DNA of 64,000 nucleotides from Desulfobulbaceae bacterium (GCA_003249645.1 QKIH01000106.1:1-64000), one strand, 5' to 3'; numbered from the stretch's first letter, positions 1 to 8,901 are shown. Translations and numbers: made by a program. Notes: a model not told the origin generated them from the sequence alone.

Positions 1-315
1 GGTCGATGCTGAGGAACTGGTTGCTCCTGATGTATGGCCTCCGTTTTTTTTCTGTCCTTTTGCTGAGGATGAAGTTTCAGTTGAGATGTTTTCTGAAGCA
101 ACAGTCTGACTCGACTCGCTGCCGTTTTGTTTGCCTTTTTGTTTACCCTTTTGTTTGCTCTGGGCGCTGACCGTATCAGAATTTAGTTTTGGATTGTTTT
201 GGCCAAACAGCGAGAACGGTGTACAAAGAAAGACAATAAGAGTAAAAATGAAGAAAATACCGGATAAAAATTGCAGTCGCTGGAATAAATGAATATGTCT
301 GAATCGTTTTGTCAT
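1..315 (-). CDS. Partial exported or anchored protein with Lys/Gln/Gly and Ser/Thr-rich linker
   Basis: The frame opens with ATG at 315 and runs 105 codons off the window edge without a stop. GGAGGAG lies 5-11 bases upstream of the ATG, a strong ribosome site. A basic N-terminus is followed by a hydrophobic stretch at residues about 14-37, either a signal peptide or one membrane anchor. After that comes low-complexity sequence: tandem KQKGKQ units, then Ser/Thr/Gly-rich residues. The part in view looks like a surface or periplasmic linker and I recognise no domain. The C-terminal part, which could identify it, lies outside the window. The frame is well supported; the function is unknown. Confidence 0.6.
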   Translation of the reverse strand, partial: MTKRFRHIHLFQRLQFLSGIFFIFTLIVFLCTPFSLFGQNNPKLNSDTVSAQSKQKGKQKGKQNGSESSQTVASENISTETSSSAKGQKKNGGHTSGATSSSAST

Positions 316-407
316 AATATACTCCTCCTCCATGAAGCATACATCTAGACCCAAAGCCATTTTCTCCCAATAAATCGTTTCAGGTCTCCCGTCTGATTCA
401 CAACCCT

Positions 408-446
408 TCAGACTGTGTCGGTTTTACATCTGATTATAGCTCTCAT
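408..446 (-). CDS. Possible 12-residue leader ORF with strong ribosome site
   Basis: A consensus AGGGAGGTGATGCA lies directly before ATG at 446. The frame is only 12 codons long (MRAIIRCKTDTV) and stops 92 bases before the start of the next minus-strand gene. A near-perfect Shine-Dalgarno ahead of such a short frame suggests a leader peptide or a toxin-like small peptide. It may also be chance or the remnant of a longer gene. No attenuator hairpin is evident downstream. Confidence 0.25.
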   Translation of the reverse strand: MRAIIRCKTDTV

Positions 447-526
447 TGCATCACCTCCCTTAATGCAGGTAATTGATATCACGGAAACAGGTGGATTTAG
501 ATTTATGCGTTTCTTCAGTTTCACCT

Positions 527-943
527 TTACCGAAGAGGTCTGAGGTTGTCAGGATTGCTAATCCTGAGGGCACGCAATGCCACATTGTAGTAGTTGATCT
601 TGTGTGTCAGGCATAATGACTGTCTTAACAAAAGAAAGATGACAAATATTAAGACATGCAGAATGTTCTTTTTAAAGAGCTGCTGCTGAATATATCCCAG
701 GGGAATAATGAGTTTTTTACTAATAAAAACGGGATAAGAAAGATCAGGAATCAATAGCCCTGATACGGTCGAAGAGAATGAAGCCGGTTTAAAAGGAATT
801 TTGAAAAAATCAATGAAATCAGAATGTAAAGGCGTACATACAGGATGGCAAACAAATATTTTGTCTCGTTTCCTGTCTTGAACTGCAGGAATCGGACTCT
901 GCGAGCAGCCTACGAAAATTCTTTTTGACGTTCTGTGTGACAT
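527..943 (-). CDS. Hypothetical small protein, 138 residues
   Basis: ATG at 943 was chosen because GGAGGT sits 7 bases upstream. An in-frame ATG at 958 would put that site inside the gene. A plausible promoter (TTGACA, 17-base spacer, TAATTT) lies at 1031-1059. The product is basic and Cys-containing, with a hydrophobic segment near residues 93-113, so it may be a membrane protein. I recognise no family, and the composition is not strongly protein-like, so it could be a decayed gene whose start signals survive. It lies upstream of two other minus-strand frames with strong ribosome sites. Confidence 0.35.
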   Translation of the reverse strand: MSHRTSKRIFVGCSQSPIPAVQDRKRDKIFVCHPVCTPLHSDFIDFFKIPFKPASFSSTVSGLLIPDLSYPVFISKKLIIPLGYIQQQLFKKNILHVLIFVIFLLLRQSLCLTHKINYYNVALRALRISNPDNLRPLR

Positions 944-1030
944 GAATTTCACCTCCATGCCGAAACACGAACACGAAACAAAAGAATATAGTCCCCAGAA
1001 TGAAAAAAAATAACGCGTAGTGATTGTTAG

Positions 1031-1059
1031 AAATTAACAATTGATTTGGCTTGTGTCAA
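1031..1059 (-). promoter_or_regulatory. Predicted sigma-70 promoter
   Basis: On the minus strand TTGACA (1059-1054) and TAATTT (1036-1031) are separated by 17 bases. Transcription would start near 1024, about 80 bases before the ATG at 943. Sequence match only. Confidence 0.45.
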
Positions 1060-1308
1060 GGTGTGTTTTAAGAATCGTTTCCATTTCTGATTGTCAGCAT
1101 TACGTGGTCTGCAATCTGGGGTGTAGCCTTCGTCATTGTTGAACGGAGGAAAATTCATGAAGAACTCGAACCTTGGCATGATAATCAGGTGATCTGCATA
1201 TCCTGATATACTACCGCCATATTTAATGATTCAATGTTTTACCAGCCGCATTTGGTATCTGCACGCAGTAAGCTTTGCTGGTAACTTGTTTATCATGATT
1301 TTTCTTGT

Positions 1309-1336
1309 TTGCCCTTGGCCAACATGGTGCTATAAC
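1309..1336 (+). promoter_or_regulatory. Predicted promoter of the glutathione S-transferase gene
   Basis: TTGCCC (1309-1314), a 16-base spacer and TATAAC (1331-1336) precede the gene by about 57 bases. Sequence match only. Confidence 0.35.
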
Positions 1337-1392
1337 AGGTAAACAGAAACACTCTGGTAACAGTCAAACAAAAGCGTGAGGAGAGGATGATA

Positions 1393-2079
1393 ATGTACAG
1401 CTTGCATATAGCGAATAAAAACTACTCATCATGGTCGCTCAGGCCATGGGTGTTACTGAAAGAATTGGCGATTCCATTCGATGAGATCACCCATGTCTTT
1501 GGCGATGAAATCGATTGGGCAGGATATAGGAAAATAAACAGATCCGGGTTGGTTCCCTGTCTGATTAAAGGCGAATCTCTTGTCTGGGATTCTCTTGCAA
1601 TCGTTGAATTTCTGGCAGAAAGACATTCGGGTATATGGCCTTCAGATGAGGCGGCCAGGACATGGGCCCGGTGTGCAGCAGCTGAAATGCATTCCGGCTT
1701 TTTTCAACTTCGCCAAAACTGTCCTATGAACTGCGGCCTGAGGGTGCAGCTGAATGGCATGACACCTGAGCTGCAAGAGGATATCGCACGGGTTGAGGCA
1801 CTCTGGCAGCAGGGGATCAATACCTTTGGCGGGCCGTTTCTGGCAGGATCTGCATTTTCGGCGGTCGATGCATTCTATGTTCCGGTGGTTTTCAGATTTC
1901 AAACCTACGGCATTGAACTAAATCCGACTTCTTCGGCGTATGTTAACCACATTCTGAATCTGGATGCTGTAAAACTCTGGTATGATCTGGCAATCAATGA
2001 AACATTCAGAGACACGCCGCACGATCTTGAAATAGAAAAGATTGGTAAGATTATTTCAGATTTGAGAAAGACGGAATAA
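1393..2079 (+). CDS. Glutathione S-transferase family protein
   Basis: Cytosolic GST fold, 228 residues, the usual size. The N-terminal thioredoxin-like domain opens with HIANKNYSSWSLRPW. Its Ser cluster (residues 12-15) is where the catalytic Ser of this subgroup normally lies. VPCL near residue 54 gives the cis-Pro loop, and WDSLAIVEFL (about 65-74) is the glutathione gamma-glutamyl-binding motif. The helical C-terminal domain follows. ATG 1393 is preferred over ATG 1387 because GAGGAGAG ends at 1386, the right spacing only for 1393. The gene stands alone, convergent with topB. The family conjugates or reduces electrophiles with glutathione; the substrate cannot be read from sequence. Confidence 0.9.
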   Translation: MYSLHIANKNYSSWSLRPWVLLKELAIPFDEITHVFGDEIDWAGYRKINRSGLVPCLIKGESLVWDSLAIVEFLAERHSGIWPSDEAARTWARCAAAEMHSGFFQLRQNCPMNCGLRVQLNGMTPELQEDIARVEALWQQGINTFGGPFLAGSAFSAVDAFYVPVVFRFQTYGIELNPTSSAYVNHILNLDAVKLWYDLAINETFRDTPHDLEIEKIGKIISDLRKTE

Positions 2080-2115
2080 AAGCCCGGCTGATGCTCCGGC
2101 CTGCATGGAGCTGGT

Positions 2116-4230
2116 TTATTCCTCTGATTTTTCATCCTGTTGGTTATTTGTTTTTGGCTGTGTGCGGTTCTTCTCACTGGTCTGCTTTTCAGCTGATGGA
2201 AGATTAAGATCCATCGGAACTCCCTGGGTCGACAGGATGAGAAGCCGGGGAGCATCGCCAATGCGGACTGAGCGGGGAAGAATGTGCTGCTGAAGCAATG
2301 TCTGGATTTGCCGTGGAGCAAGAGGCATGTCCTTGTATTCAGGCTCAAGAACATAGGGGCAGCCATTCTTCCAGTCTGAACAGCCGTAGGCCCGTTTGCC
2401 TTTGATGATCTCGCTTTTGCAGAGTGGGCAGCTGCCCCAGCGCGTGGAATCGATTCTTTCATTTGCCCCGGTGTTGACCAGTTCACTGATATAGCTGCTG
2501 ATGCCGTTCATGAAGTCTTCCGCATTATGTTCGTTGCGCTCTATCTGTTTGAGTCTTCCTTCCCATTCCCCCGTCATTTCAGGAGATTTAAGCAGTGGGT
2601 CCCGGATAAGGGCGATGAGACATCTCCCCATATCGGTGCAGCACAGGGTCTTCTTTTCTCTACGGATATAATTTCTGCGAAGCAGGGTTTCGATAATGGC
2701 CGCTCTGGTTGCAGGAGTACCGATACCCCGCTCTTTAAGTGCTTCCCGCAGCTCATCGTCCTCCACAAATTTTCCGGCAGCTTCCATTGCACCCAGCAAT
2801 GAATTTTCGGTAAAGTGAGCGGGGGGCTTGGTCTTGCCTTCACGCAGATACGGTTCGTGCTCCCCGGTTTCTCCTTTGGTAAAGAGAGGCAAAGTCTGGT
2901 CTTCCTGACTGGTTTTGTTCTGTTTTTCCTGAAACAGTATTGTCCACCCGGGCTCAATGATCTGGGTGCCTTTGGCTTGAAAGGGAATTTCGTTGCTTGC
3001 TGCATCCACGGTGGTGATCTTTTTTGTACAGACCGGATAAAAGGCGGCGATAAATTGCGTGGTTATGGCCTCATAAATAAGGCGTTCGTGTTCCTGCAGG
3101 GATTGAGGTATGACACCGGTAGGGATGAGGGCGTGGTGGTCGGTAACTTTGCTGTCATCAATAATTCTTTTCGAAAAGGCCAGATTGTTCAGATCAAGCG
3201 GCGCGATGTCCTGCGGGCGAATCTGTTTCAGTTTGGCCATGATGCCGGGAATCCGCGGCTGCATATCCTTGCTGAGATAACGTGAATCGGTACGCGGGTA
3301 GGTGATCAGTTTGCCTTCATAGAGGTTTTGCGCGGCTGCCAGAGTGTCCGAGGCTGATAAGCCGTGCAGTTTGTTCATCTCCCGCTGCAGAGTGGTCAGG
3401 TCGAAGAGCTGGGGCGGCAAATCTTTTCTGTTTTTACCGGTTACCTTGGTTACTGTTAGCGGGCTGTTAAGGACGGCATCCAGCTGCTCCTGCGCCTTGT
3501 CCTGGTTGTCAAAACGATCCCCGGTATAGGTGAAGACCACCTCCCGATAGCGGGTGCAGAGCTCCCAGAACGGCTGCGGCCGGAACTGGTCGATGGTATC
3601 GTCACGTTCGACAATAAGAGCCAGTACCGGTGTCTGGACACGGCCGATACTCCAGAGCACGCGGTCTGATATGCCGCCGATGCGACCATGGCGTACGGTG
3701 TAGTAACGGGTAGCATTGAGCCCGACTATCCAGTCAGATTCGCTGCGGCAGCGTGCAGCAGCATAGAGTCCATCAAAATCGTGACCGTCTCTGAGACTGG
3801 AAAAGGCTTCCCGGATGGCGTCCGGTGTCAATGAATTAAGCCAGAGGCGGCGAATTGGCTTTGTTTCACAGTCGCTGAACTGAAGAATATACCGGAAGAT
3901 CAATTCACCTTCCCGTCCGGCGTCTGTTGCACAGATGATCTCGTCCGCCTTGTCAAAAAGCATTTTGATAGTGGCAAACTGTTTATCGACCCCCCGGTTC
4001 CTGATCAGGGTCAGGCGGAATGTTTCCGGGATAAAGGGCAATGTCTCCAGTGACCAGCGCTTCAGCCCCGCATTATATTCTCCCGGTTCCTGCAGAGTAA
4101 CCAGATGGCCGAAGGCCCAGGTAATTGCATAGTCCTGTCCTTCGATATAGCCGTTTCTGGTTCCGGTAACGTTGAGAACCTCGGCTATATCACGGGCAAC
4201 AGATGGTTTTTCGGCAATTATAACTTTCAT
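2116..4230 (-). CDS. topB: DNA topoisomerase III
   Basis: Type IA topoisomerase that passes single DNA strands through a transient break and decatenates replication and recombination intermediates. The 704-residue frame starts MKVIIAEKPS, the Toprim opening with catalytic Glu7. The longer frame to 4287 lacks family similarity in its first 19 residues. The Toprim acidic motif is TDAGREGE (102-109): Asp103 is present, but the second Asp of DxD is Gly105, as in the TDAGREGE subgroup of bacterial and plasmid TopB. ITYPRTDSRYL (309-319) holds the DNA-linking Tyr311. A four-Cys, zinc-ribbon-like segment (CPLC...C...C) lies near the C-terminus. Topoisomerase III is not essential in most bacteria. 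The predicted promoter lies at 4299-4326. Confidence 0.95.
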   Translation of the reverse strand: MKVIIAEKPSVARDIAEVLNVTGTRNGYIEGQDYAITWAFGHLVTLQEPGEYNAGLKRWSLETLPFIPETFRLTLIRNRGVDKQFATIKMLFDKADEIICATDAGREGELIFRYILQFSDCETKPIRRLWLNSLTPDAIREAFSSLRDGHDFDGLYAAARCRSESDWIVGLNATRYYTVRHGRIGGISDRVLWSIGRVQTPVLALIVERDDTIDQFRPQPFWELCTRYREVVFTYTGDRFDNQDKAQEQLDAVLNSPLTVTKVTGKNRKDLPPQLFDLTTLQREMNKLHGLSASDTLAAAQNLYEGKLITYPRTDSRYLSKDMQPRIPGIMAKLKQIRPQDIAPLDLNNLAFSKRIIDDSKVTDHHALIPTGVIPQSLQEHERLIYEAITTQFIAAFYPVCTKKITTVDAASNEIPFQAKGTQIIEPGWTILFQEKQNKTSQEDQTLPLFTKGETGEHEPYLREGKTKPPAHFTENSLLGAMEAAGKFVEDDELREALKERGIGTPATRAAIIETLLRRNYIRREKKTLCCTDMGRCLIALIRDPLLKSPEMTGEWEGRLKQIERNEHNAEDFMNGISSYISELVNTGANERIDSTRWGSCPLCKSEIIKGKRAYGCSDWKNGCPYVLEPEYKDMPLAPRQIQTLLQQHILPRSVRIGDAPRLLILSTQGVPMDLNLPSAEKQTSEKNRTQPKTNNQQDEKSEE

Positions 4231-4298
4231 GCAGGATTGAAGAATATATCTTTTAGCAGCTTCGTACGTGTGATGATTCGGAGACAATCGTGTCCCCT

Positions 4299-4326
4299 AC
4301 AATATAGGTGTTGAGAATCAAGTCAA
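4299..4326 (-). promoter_or_regulatory. Predicted topB promoter
   Basis: TTGACT (4326-4321), a 16-base spacer and TATTGT (4304-4299) on the minus strand, about 70 bases upstream of the topB ATG. Sequence match only. Confidence 0.4.
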
Positions 4327-4372
4327 CAGTTTTCAATGGCAATCAGGTTGAAAAAGAGGCGGTCATGAGTTC

Positions 4373-6208
4373 TTATTGCTGTTTGTTGTTGAGCAGATGC
4401 TCAATAGCCTGGGCGAGCAATTCCAGATTAAAAGGCTTCTGGATAATCTGGTTTATTACTCCAGAGTTCAGACCTTCCAGGGCAATATCATTCTGGTAGC
4501 CGGTCCAGAGAAGGACGGGGACATCAGGATGTTGTCCTTTGAAGGAAGTTGCCAATTTTATTCCGTCGATATCAGGCATATCATAATCGGTGATAACCAG
4601 GTCAATCGATTTTTCCTGACTGAAGAAGACCGTCGCTGCTGCAGGATCGGAAAATGTACTCACCTTATAGCCGAGACTCTTGAGGATGGCTTCTCCCATT
4701 TCGAGCACCTGCTGCTCATCATCGACGAGAATTACTTTCTGTCCGGCACCGTACGGAATGCTTGGCGGTTTGCTGACTTCAGACAACTCTTCCAGGGATG
4801 ACGGAAGGTAAATGGCGAAACAGGTACCTCCATTCGGCTCATTGCCAACAGTTATGGTGCCGTTGTGATTCTGAATGATTCCATGGACAACGGCAAGTCC
4901 CATTCCTGTACCTTTTCCCGCTTTTTTGGTGGTGAAAAACGGTTCGAAAATTCTTTCTTTAATCTCATTGGGAATACCCGGTCCGTTATCACAGATTTTC
5001 AGGCTGCAGTAATCTCCCGGGGGTAACACGAGCATTTCAGCTTCAGCTTTCTCCAGGATAACGTGTTCAAGGGTGATAGACAGAACGCCCGGGTTGTCAC
5101 CAATAGCCTGGATACCGTTGGTCGCTATATTCATCACCACCTGATGCAGCCTGGTTGAATCTCCCTTGATCCTGATGTTGTAGTCGAGATCTGTTTTTAT
5201 GCGGATATTGCCAGGCAGGGAAGCTCGGATCAGATTCAGTGCCTCATCAACGAGCTTGGCCAGGACAAGAATCTCTTTTGGGGTTTCGGTCCGTCTGCTG
5301 AACACCAGAATCTGGGAGGTCAGATCCCTTGCCCTTTTGCCTGCCGTGACAATTTTACTGAGATTTTTGTGAATATGTGAATCCGGTTCAGTCTGGAGGG
5401 AACTCAGTTCTGCCAGACCGAGAATAGCAGCAAGGATGTTGTTGAAGTCGTGGGCAATGCCGCCGGCAAGATTGCCAAGAGCTTCCATCTTGTGCGCCTG
5501 GTTGAGCTGCTGCTCAAGGATCTGCCGGCGCTCTACCTCCTCTTTGGTCTTCTCTATAAGGCCGCTTACAGCATCAGTGAGCAAATCGATCTCGTCTTTT
5601 CTTTTATCACTGGAGATATCATCAGGAGGAGTAAAGTTGTTGAGTTGCTGCAGGTCAATTTTTCGGGTGTAGCGCTCGAGGGCAAGTAACCGTTTTACTA
5701 CCTGGAGGTGAAAGAGATAGAACAGGACAATGGCAATGCCAAAGACACTGATAAGATTGATCAGCAGCAGTTGAGGCAGTTCTCTGATGATGTGTTCAGC
5801 AAAGGTGTCATAATGTCCCTGTAGGGAAACAGTGCCTATCTCAATTTTATTATTGTGTGGTTTGTCCTGGTAGAAGAGCGGTGATTTAAATTCGATGAAA
5901 GGATCCTGACCGGGATCTCCAAGTTTGAGACATTTATCGCTCTTTTGGTCGCAGACTTCTATATAGCTTATTACCTGACTGGTCTGGCTCTTGAGGATGG
6001 TGTTCACCATCTCCCAGTCATATTGCCATACAGCTTCTACTATTACCTGCTTAGTGCCTTGTTCAAAATTTGTGAATTCCTCATGAATTCTGTTTTTTTC
6101 CTGTGTAAGGTTGTAGAAGAGGTTGATCAGGGAAATGGTGATTACAATCAGGGTACATGTAAAAAGAACAGACAGCAGAAGTTTGGTTTTTAAACTGATA
6201 TGTTTCAT
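4373..6208 (-). CDS. Hybrid sensor histidine kinase with C-terminal receiver
   Basis: A 611-residue inner-membrane kinase. It has TM1 (about 9-31), a periplasmic loop of roughly 110 residues, TM2 (about 145-168), a HAMP-like linker, a HisKA H-box GGIAHDFNN with His253, and a HATPase domain with N364, DNGPGI (407-412) and [10 protein letters not shown] receiver follows with acidic pair DD, phospho-acceptor Asp541 and Lys592. It lies 33 bases after a family-3 binding-protein gene on the same strand, so the two are probably co-transcribed. The binding protein may present its ligand to the short periplasmic domain. There is no DNA-binding domain, so output needs a Hpt protein or another regulator not in view. 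H-boxes of the HDFNN type are common in large environmental sensor kinases. Confidence 0.9.
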   Translation of the reverse strand: MKHISLKTKLLLSVLFTCTLIVITISLINLFYNLTQEKNRIHEEFTNFEQGTKQVIVEAVWQYDWEMVNTILKSQTSQVISYIEVCDQKSDKCLKLGDPGQDPFIEFKSPLFYQDKPHNNKIEIGTVSLQGHYDTFAEHIIRELPQLLLINLISVFGIAIVLFYLFHLQVVKRLLALERYTRKIDLQQLNNFTPPDDISSDKRKDEIDLLTDAVSGLIEKTKEEVERRQILEQQLNQAHKMEALGNLAGGIAHDFNNILAAILGLAELSSLQTEPDSHIHKNLSKIVTAGKRARDLTSQILVFSRRTETPKEILVLAKLVDEALNLIRASLPGNIRIKTDLDYNIRIKGDSTRLHQVVMNIATNGIQAIGDNPGVLSITLEHVILEKAEAEMLVLPPGDYCSLKICDNGPGIPNEIKERIFEPFFTTKKAGKGTGMGLAVVHGIIQNHNGTITVGNEPNGGTCFAIYLPSSLEELSEVSKPPSIPYGAGQKVILVDDEQQVLEMGEAILKSLGYKVSTFSDPAAATVFFSQEKSIDLVITDYDMPDIDGIKLATSFKGQHPDVPVLLWTGYQNDIALEGLNSGVINQIIQKPFNLELLAQAIEHLLNNKQQ

Positions 6209-6241
6209 GCGCAGCGACCCTTAGTGCCCATCTGATAAAAT

Positions 6242-6991
6242 TTATTGATACGTAGGAGCATGAAAGCCGTAACGTTCATAAATATGCTGAAGCTTGCCTT
6301 CCTTTAACAATCGCTTTATCTCCTTTTCATAATGGGTGAGCAGGATGCTGCCACGTTCTGAATCGGCGAATACGGGAAAATATTTTCTGGTTCCGACTCT
6401 CTCAAGACCGAATTTCTGCGGATCGAATTTCTGACCAAGTTCTGAGAAGGATTCCGTGATCAGGGCCATGTCGTCAATATAGAAATCTGCCCGATTGTAG
6501 ATAACCATCTCCAGTGCTGACAGACCGCTGCGAACCTCGGTAAAGGTGACGGGGAAGGAAAAATCCAGCTGCGAATAATAACCGGCTCTCCAGACAAGTC
6601 GCTTGTTTTTCATTGAGAACTGTTCGTCGGCCTTCTGATTCTCTTTAACATACAGGGCATAGAAGTCGTTTTCATACATCGCCTGCTTTGCCAGAACCAG
6701 AGATTCTATTTCCTTGGTATCGCACATTTTGATATCTGCCCGGCCGTTTGCAATCATTATATTGGCCTGGATTGTGGGAACATAGATATGCTGTATTGTG
6801 TATCCGGCGAAAATTTCTCTGATCAGGTCATGGTACAGACCGCTTCCGTCCGTGTTGGTGAAATTGTCCCAGGAAGGTCCTGCAATAATAAGCGTCTTCG
6901 GCTCATCTGCACGCAGGCTGGCGGCAAAAGCGATGACGAGGAGGAACACACTGAACATTAAGGAGAGGTTTTTCAAACTACCCTTTTTCAT
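6242..6991 (-). CDS. Periplasmic family-3 solute-binding protein, kinase-linked
   Basis: A 249-residue protein with a signal peptide (basic start, hydrophobic core at about 8-26, cleavage after ASLRA). The mature part follows the SBP_bac_3 pattern of amino-acid-type binding proteins: an early ligand lobe, NGRADI, then a second lobe with DFYIDD. No permease or ATPase gene is near, and a hybrid kinase follows 33 bases downstream. I infer a sensory rather than a transport role. The start is ATG 6991; a GTG directly before it at 6994 sits closer to the AGGAG and is a real alternative. The ligand is unknown. Confidence 0.8.
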   Translation of the reverse strand: MKKGSLKNLSLMFSVFLLVIAFAASLRADEPKTLIIAGPSWDNFTNTDGSGLYHDLIREIFAGYTIQHIYVPTIQANIMIANGRADIKMCDTKEIESLVLAKQAMYENDFYALYVKENQKADEQFSMKNKRLVWRAGYYSQLDFSFPVTFTEVRSGLSALEMVIYNRADFYIDDMALITESFSELGQKFDPQKFGLERVGTRKYFPVFADSERGSILLTHYEKEIKRLLKEGKLQHIYERYGFHAPTYQ

Positions 6992-7399
6992 CACTCTTTT
7001 ACACTCCTGTTTATCTTGAATATCGCCCCGGTAAAGGCCGAGACAATATAATCGGTTATTTTGTAGAACCGCTTCAACCCTTAGTTTTCCCCACGGTCAG
7101 CAGGAATGATTAAACAGGGGCTGTAGCTAAGCATTACCCTGACAAAAATCATATCATTTCTTCATATTTATTCAAACCGTTACTGAACTAAAATTACTGC
7201 TGGAATATAATGGGGGAAACAAAGACTCATTTCCGTTTAGGATGAAATCCCATTTTAAAGGTCCTGAGGTGAATTTGTGGAGGGAATGATAATGGATGAA
7301 AGACCTCTCAAAAAGAGGGCGGACTGTCAGGTTAAGGGAGATTTTCTTGAATGGGCGACCTTTTGGGTTATATCCTGTAACTGTTTGGTAAAAAAGGTG
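6992..7399. other. Intergenic region, no clear feature
   Basis: AT-rich sequence upstream of the binding-protein/kinase operon. It must hold that operon's promoter, but I cannot pick a convincing pair of boxes. Confidence 0.4.
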
Positions 7400-7579
7400 T
7401 TAACCGCCTTTGATATCTCTGAACAGCTCTTTCTCGATCCACTCGTTTAATTCTTTTAAATCCAGAGACTTTTGTCTTTGCCTGGCAAGATATTCAATAT
7501 GACAATTACTGGTTATCAAGACGGTTTTCTTCTGGATTGACACTCTGTAAAAACAGGTTGAAGAGGCTTTCTGTGCCAT
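7400..7579 (-). CDS. Small conserved-looking protein, 59 residues
   Basis: ATG at 7579 has GGAG 6 bases upstream and opens a frame ending at TAA 7400-7402. The product is basic and soluble. Its second half (RQRQKSLDLKELNEWIEKEL) is amphipathic helix typical of real proteins, and residues 10-35 have an alternating pattern suggesting beta strands. There are two Cys. Coding character and ribosome site are better here than for the overlapping plus-strand frame. It follows the sodA group on the same strand but is separated from it by a terminator-like structure, so it may be transcribed alone. Function unknown. Confidence 0.5.
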   Translation of the reverse strand: MAQKASSTCFYRVSIQKKTVLITSNCHIEYLARQRQKSLDLKELNEWIEKELFRDIKGG

Positions 7580-7643
7580 AAGATACTCCGCAGGTTTTTG
7601 GATGAAATCGATATTGCTTTGCAGCAGGAAGGGTGATGCATGT

Positions 7644-7692
7644 AAAAATGCCGGGGCATGGCCGGGGCTTTCGGCCCGACCGTTAACCCCGG
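7644..7692 (-). terminator. GC-rich stem structure with T tract
   Basis: An outer stem CCGGGG/CCCCGG (7651-7656 with 7687-7692) encloses an inner stem GGCCG/CGGCC (7660-7664 with 7672-7676). On the minus strand a run of five T (7648-7644) follows almost directly. This fits a terminator for the sodA group. It is much richer in G and C than its surroundings. Confidence 0.5.
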
Positions 7693-7696
7693 CGAG

Positions 7697-7734
7697 AGGG
7701 CAGCGTGGTTAAATATCTGGGGAGTTGCTGCCCT
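7697..7734. repeat. 8-bp inverted repeat beside the terminator
   Basis: AGGGCAGC (7697-7704) and GCTGCCCT (7727-7734) form a perfect 8-bp stem around a 22-base loop. It lies between the stop codon of the 103-residue gene and the terminator stem. It could be part of a composite 3' structure or a small RNA. Confidence 0.4.
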
Positions 7735-7740
7735 GAGGAA

Positions 7741-8052
7741 CTAGTGAACAAGGTGTGAATCCTTAACCCCTTTATACCTCGAATAGAGGTCTCGCAGTCT
7801 GCGCCTCATGTTTCGCAATGTCCTTGAATAATCATCTGCAGCCCATCTCGGCTCTGAAATTGAGTAGAGTTCCTTTGCAAACTCATCAAAAGACAGCTCT
7901 ATTGCTCTGCACCATTCACCATTGCAGATCTCGTCAATCTGACGAGATTCTTCAAAATCCTTTTCGATTTTATCAAGACATTCAGTAAGGTTTTTCATAT
8001 AGTCCCGATGGCCCAGTTCAAAATCAGTTTCCATCTCTTTTTGCATCTTCAT
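7741..8052 (-). CDS. Hypothetical helical protein, 103 residues
   Basis: ATG 8052 is set by AAAGGAG 5 bases upstream; the in-frame ATG at 8073 lies before that site. The protein is charged, has no signal peptide, and is predicted helical throughout. It contains NGEWCRAIELSFDEFAKEL and a basic C-terminal helix (RNMRRRLRDLYSRYKG). It starts 29 bases after a 54-residue gene that itself follows sodA, so the three probably form one transcript. I do not recognise a family. It may be a cytoplasmic adaptor or a nucleic-acid-binding helix bundle. Confidence 0.7.
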   Translation of the reverse strand: MKMQKEMETDFELGHRDYMKNLTECLDKIEKDFEESRQIDEICNGEWCRAIELSFDEFAKELYSISEPRWAADDYSRTLRNMRRRLRDLYSRYKGVKDSHLVH

Positions 8053-8081
8053 ATCTGCTCCTTTATATCTCATCCTGACAG

Positions 8082-8246
8082 TTATTTAATCTTTTTGGGC
8101 TTACATACATTTTCAGCTTTAGCAGCACTTCTGCCGCAGTTCATGCAAAAATGTGTAGAGGGGTGGATGAGAGCGATATACTGCTCAGAATGTTTTGTAT
8201 GTAATTCTTCCTCAACCCAGGCACACAATGTTTTATGTTCACTCAT
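8082..8246 (-). CDS. Small Cys-motif protein, 54 residues
   Basis: ATG 8246 is preceded by AGGAGG at 7-base spacing. The product has Cys at residue 8, then FCMNCGRSAA (Cys34 and Cys37, a CxxC knuckle) and Cys48 in VCKPKKIK. Three or four Cys could hold Zn or another metal, as in small zinc-ribbon proteins of anaerobes that carry an F-x-C-xx-C-G-R knuckle. It sits 49 bases downstream of sodA and 29 upstream of the 103-residue gene, all on the same strand. No transport or enzyme motif is visible. It is small but well supported by ribosome site, spacing and motif. Confidence 0.75.
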   Translation of the reverse strand: MSEHKTLCAWVEEELHTKHSEQYIALIHPSTHFCMNCGRSAAKAENVCKPKKIK

Positions 8247-8295
8247 TAGAATGCCTCCTGTTAATAAGATTTAACCTTCTGTACCAGCCTGGTTA

Positions 8296-8901
8296 TTATT
8301 TGAGCGCAGAGAATTTTTCATTGACTGCATCCCAGTTGATGACCTTGAAAAAGGCCTTCACATATTCGGCCCTCCGATTCTGGTAATGGAGATAATAGGC
8401 ATGCTCCCACACATCGATTCCAATGAGCGGAGTCTTGTGATCCATAAGCGGAGAATCCTGATTGGCCGTTGAAACGATTTCAACGCCCTTGTCCTTATTT
8501 GCAACGAGCCATGCCCATCCGCTGCCAAACCGTGACATTGCAGCCTTGCTGAATAGTGATTCAAATTCTTCCAGTGAGCCGAAAGTATTTTTGATGACTT
8601 CCAATACAGGGCCTGAAGGAGCAACGTCCTTTTTCAGTATGGTCCAGAAAAAGAGGTGGTTTGCATGTCCGCCGCCATGATTTCTTACGGCGGTTTTGAT
8701 GGATTCCGGAACCTTGTCAAAGTTTTTAAGAAGCTCTTCGACCTGAAGATCTGCAAGGGCATCCTTGCCGTCCAGAGCCACGTTGAGGTTGTCAATGTAT
8801 GCCTGATGATGCTTGGTATAATGGATCTCCATGGTTTTCGCATCGATATATGGCTCTAATGCATCGTATGAATAGGGTAAAGCAGGTAAAACGTGTTTCA
8901 T
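8296..8901 (-). CDS. sodA: Superoxide dismutase, Mn-type by signature residues
   Basis: Converts superoxide to O2 and H2O2 in the cytoplasm. The 201-residue product has metal ligands His27 (HYTKHHQAY), His82 (GGHANH), Asp163 and His167 (DVWEHAYY). Metal-type markers point to Mn: Gly78 in GGGHANH, and Gln148 in ANQDSP, where Fe enzymes carry a Gln in the first position and Ala in the second. Cambialistic use of Fe cannot be excluded. ATG 8901 follows AGGAGG; the in-frame codons upstream belong to the ribosome site. There is no signal peptide. It leads a likely transcript with two small genes and is divergent from a sigma-54 activator. A short hairpin (AACTCT/AGAGTT) lies in the 5' leader at about 8930-8953. 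Confidence 0.95.
   Translation of the reverse strand: MKHVLPALPYSYDALEPYIDAKTMEIHYTKHHQAYIDNLNVALDGKDALADLQVEELLKNFDKVPESIKTAVRNHGGGHANHLFFWTILKKDVAPSGPVLEVIKNTFGSLEEFESLFSKAAMSRFGSGWAWLVANKDKGVEIVSTANQDSPLMDHKTPLIGIDVWEHAYYLHYQNRRAEYVKAFFKVINWDAVNEKFSALK

Larger units (their letters stand above)
944..1392. other. Intergenic region with a possible membrane-protein remnant
   Basis: This holds the divergent promoters listed separately. Between about 1070 and 1204 the plus strand carries a 44-codon open frame with no usable start codon. It encodes a hydrophobic stretch followed by VERRKIHEELEPW, which looks like the tail of a small membrane protein. An ATG with a good SD inside it at 1158 is in another frame and stops after 11 codons. 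I read it as a remnant at best. Confidence 0.3.

Noticed and set aside
819-1040. 73-codon minus frame overlapping the 138-residue gene start
   Set aside because: Lacks a ribosome site; the strong site at 951-956 serves the other frame.
7292-7450. Plus-strand frame of about 52 codons with GGAGG upstream
   Set aside because: Overlaps the better-looking minus-strand 59-residue gene; composition not protein-like.
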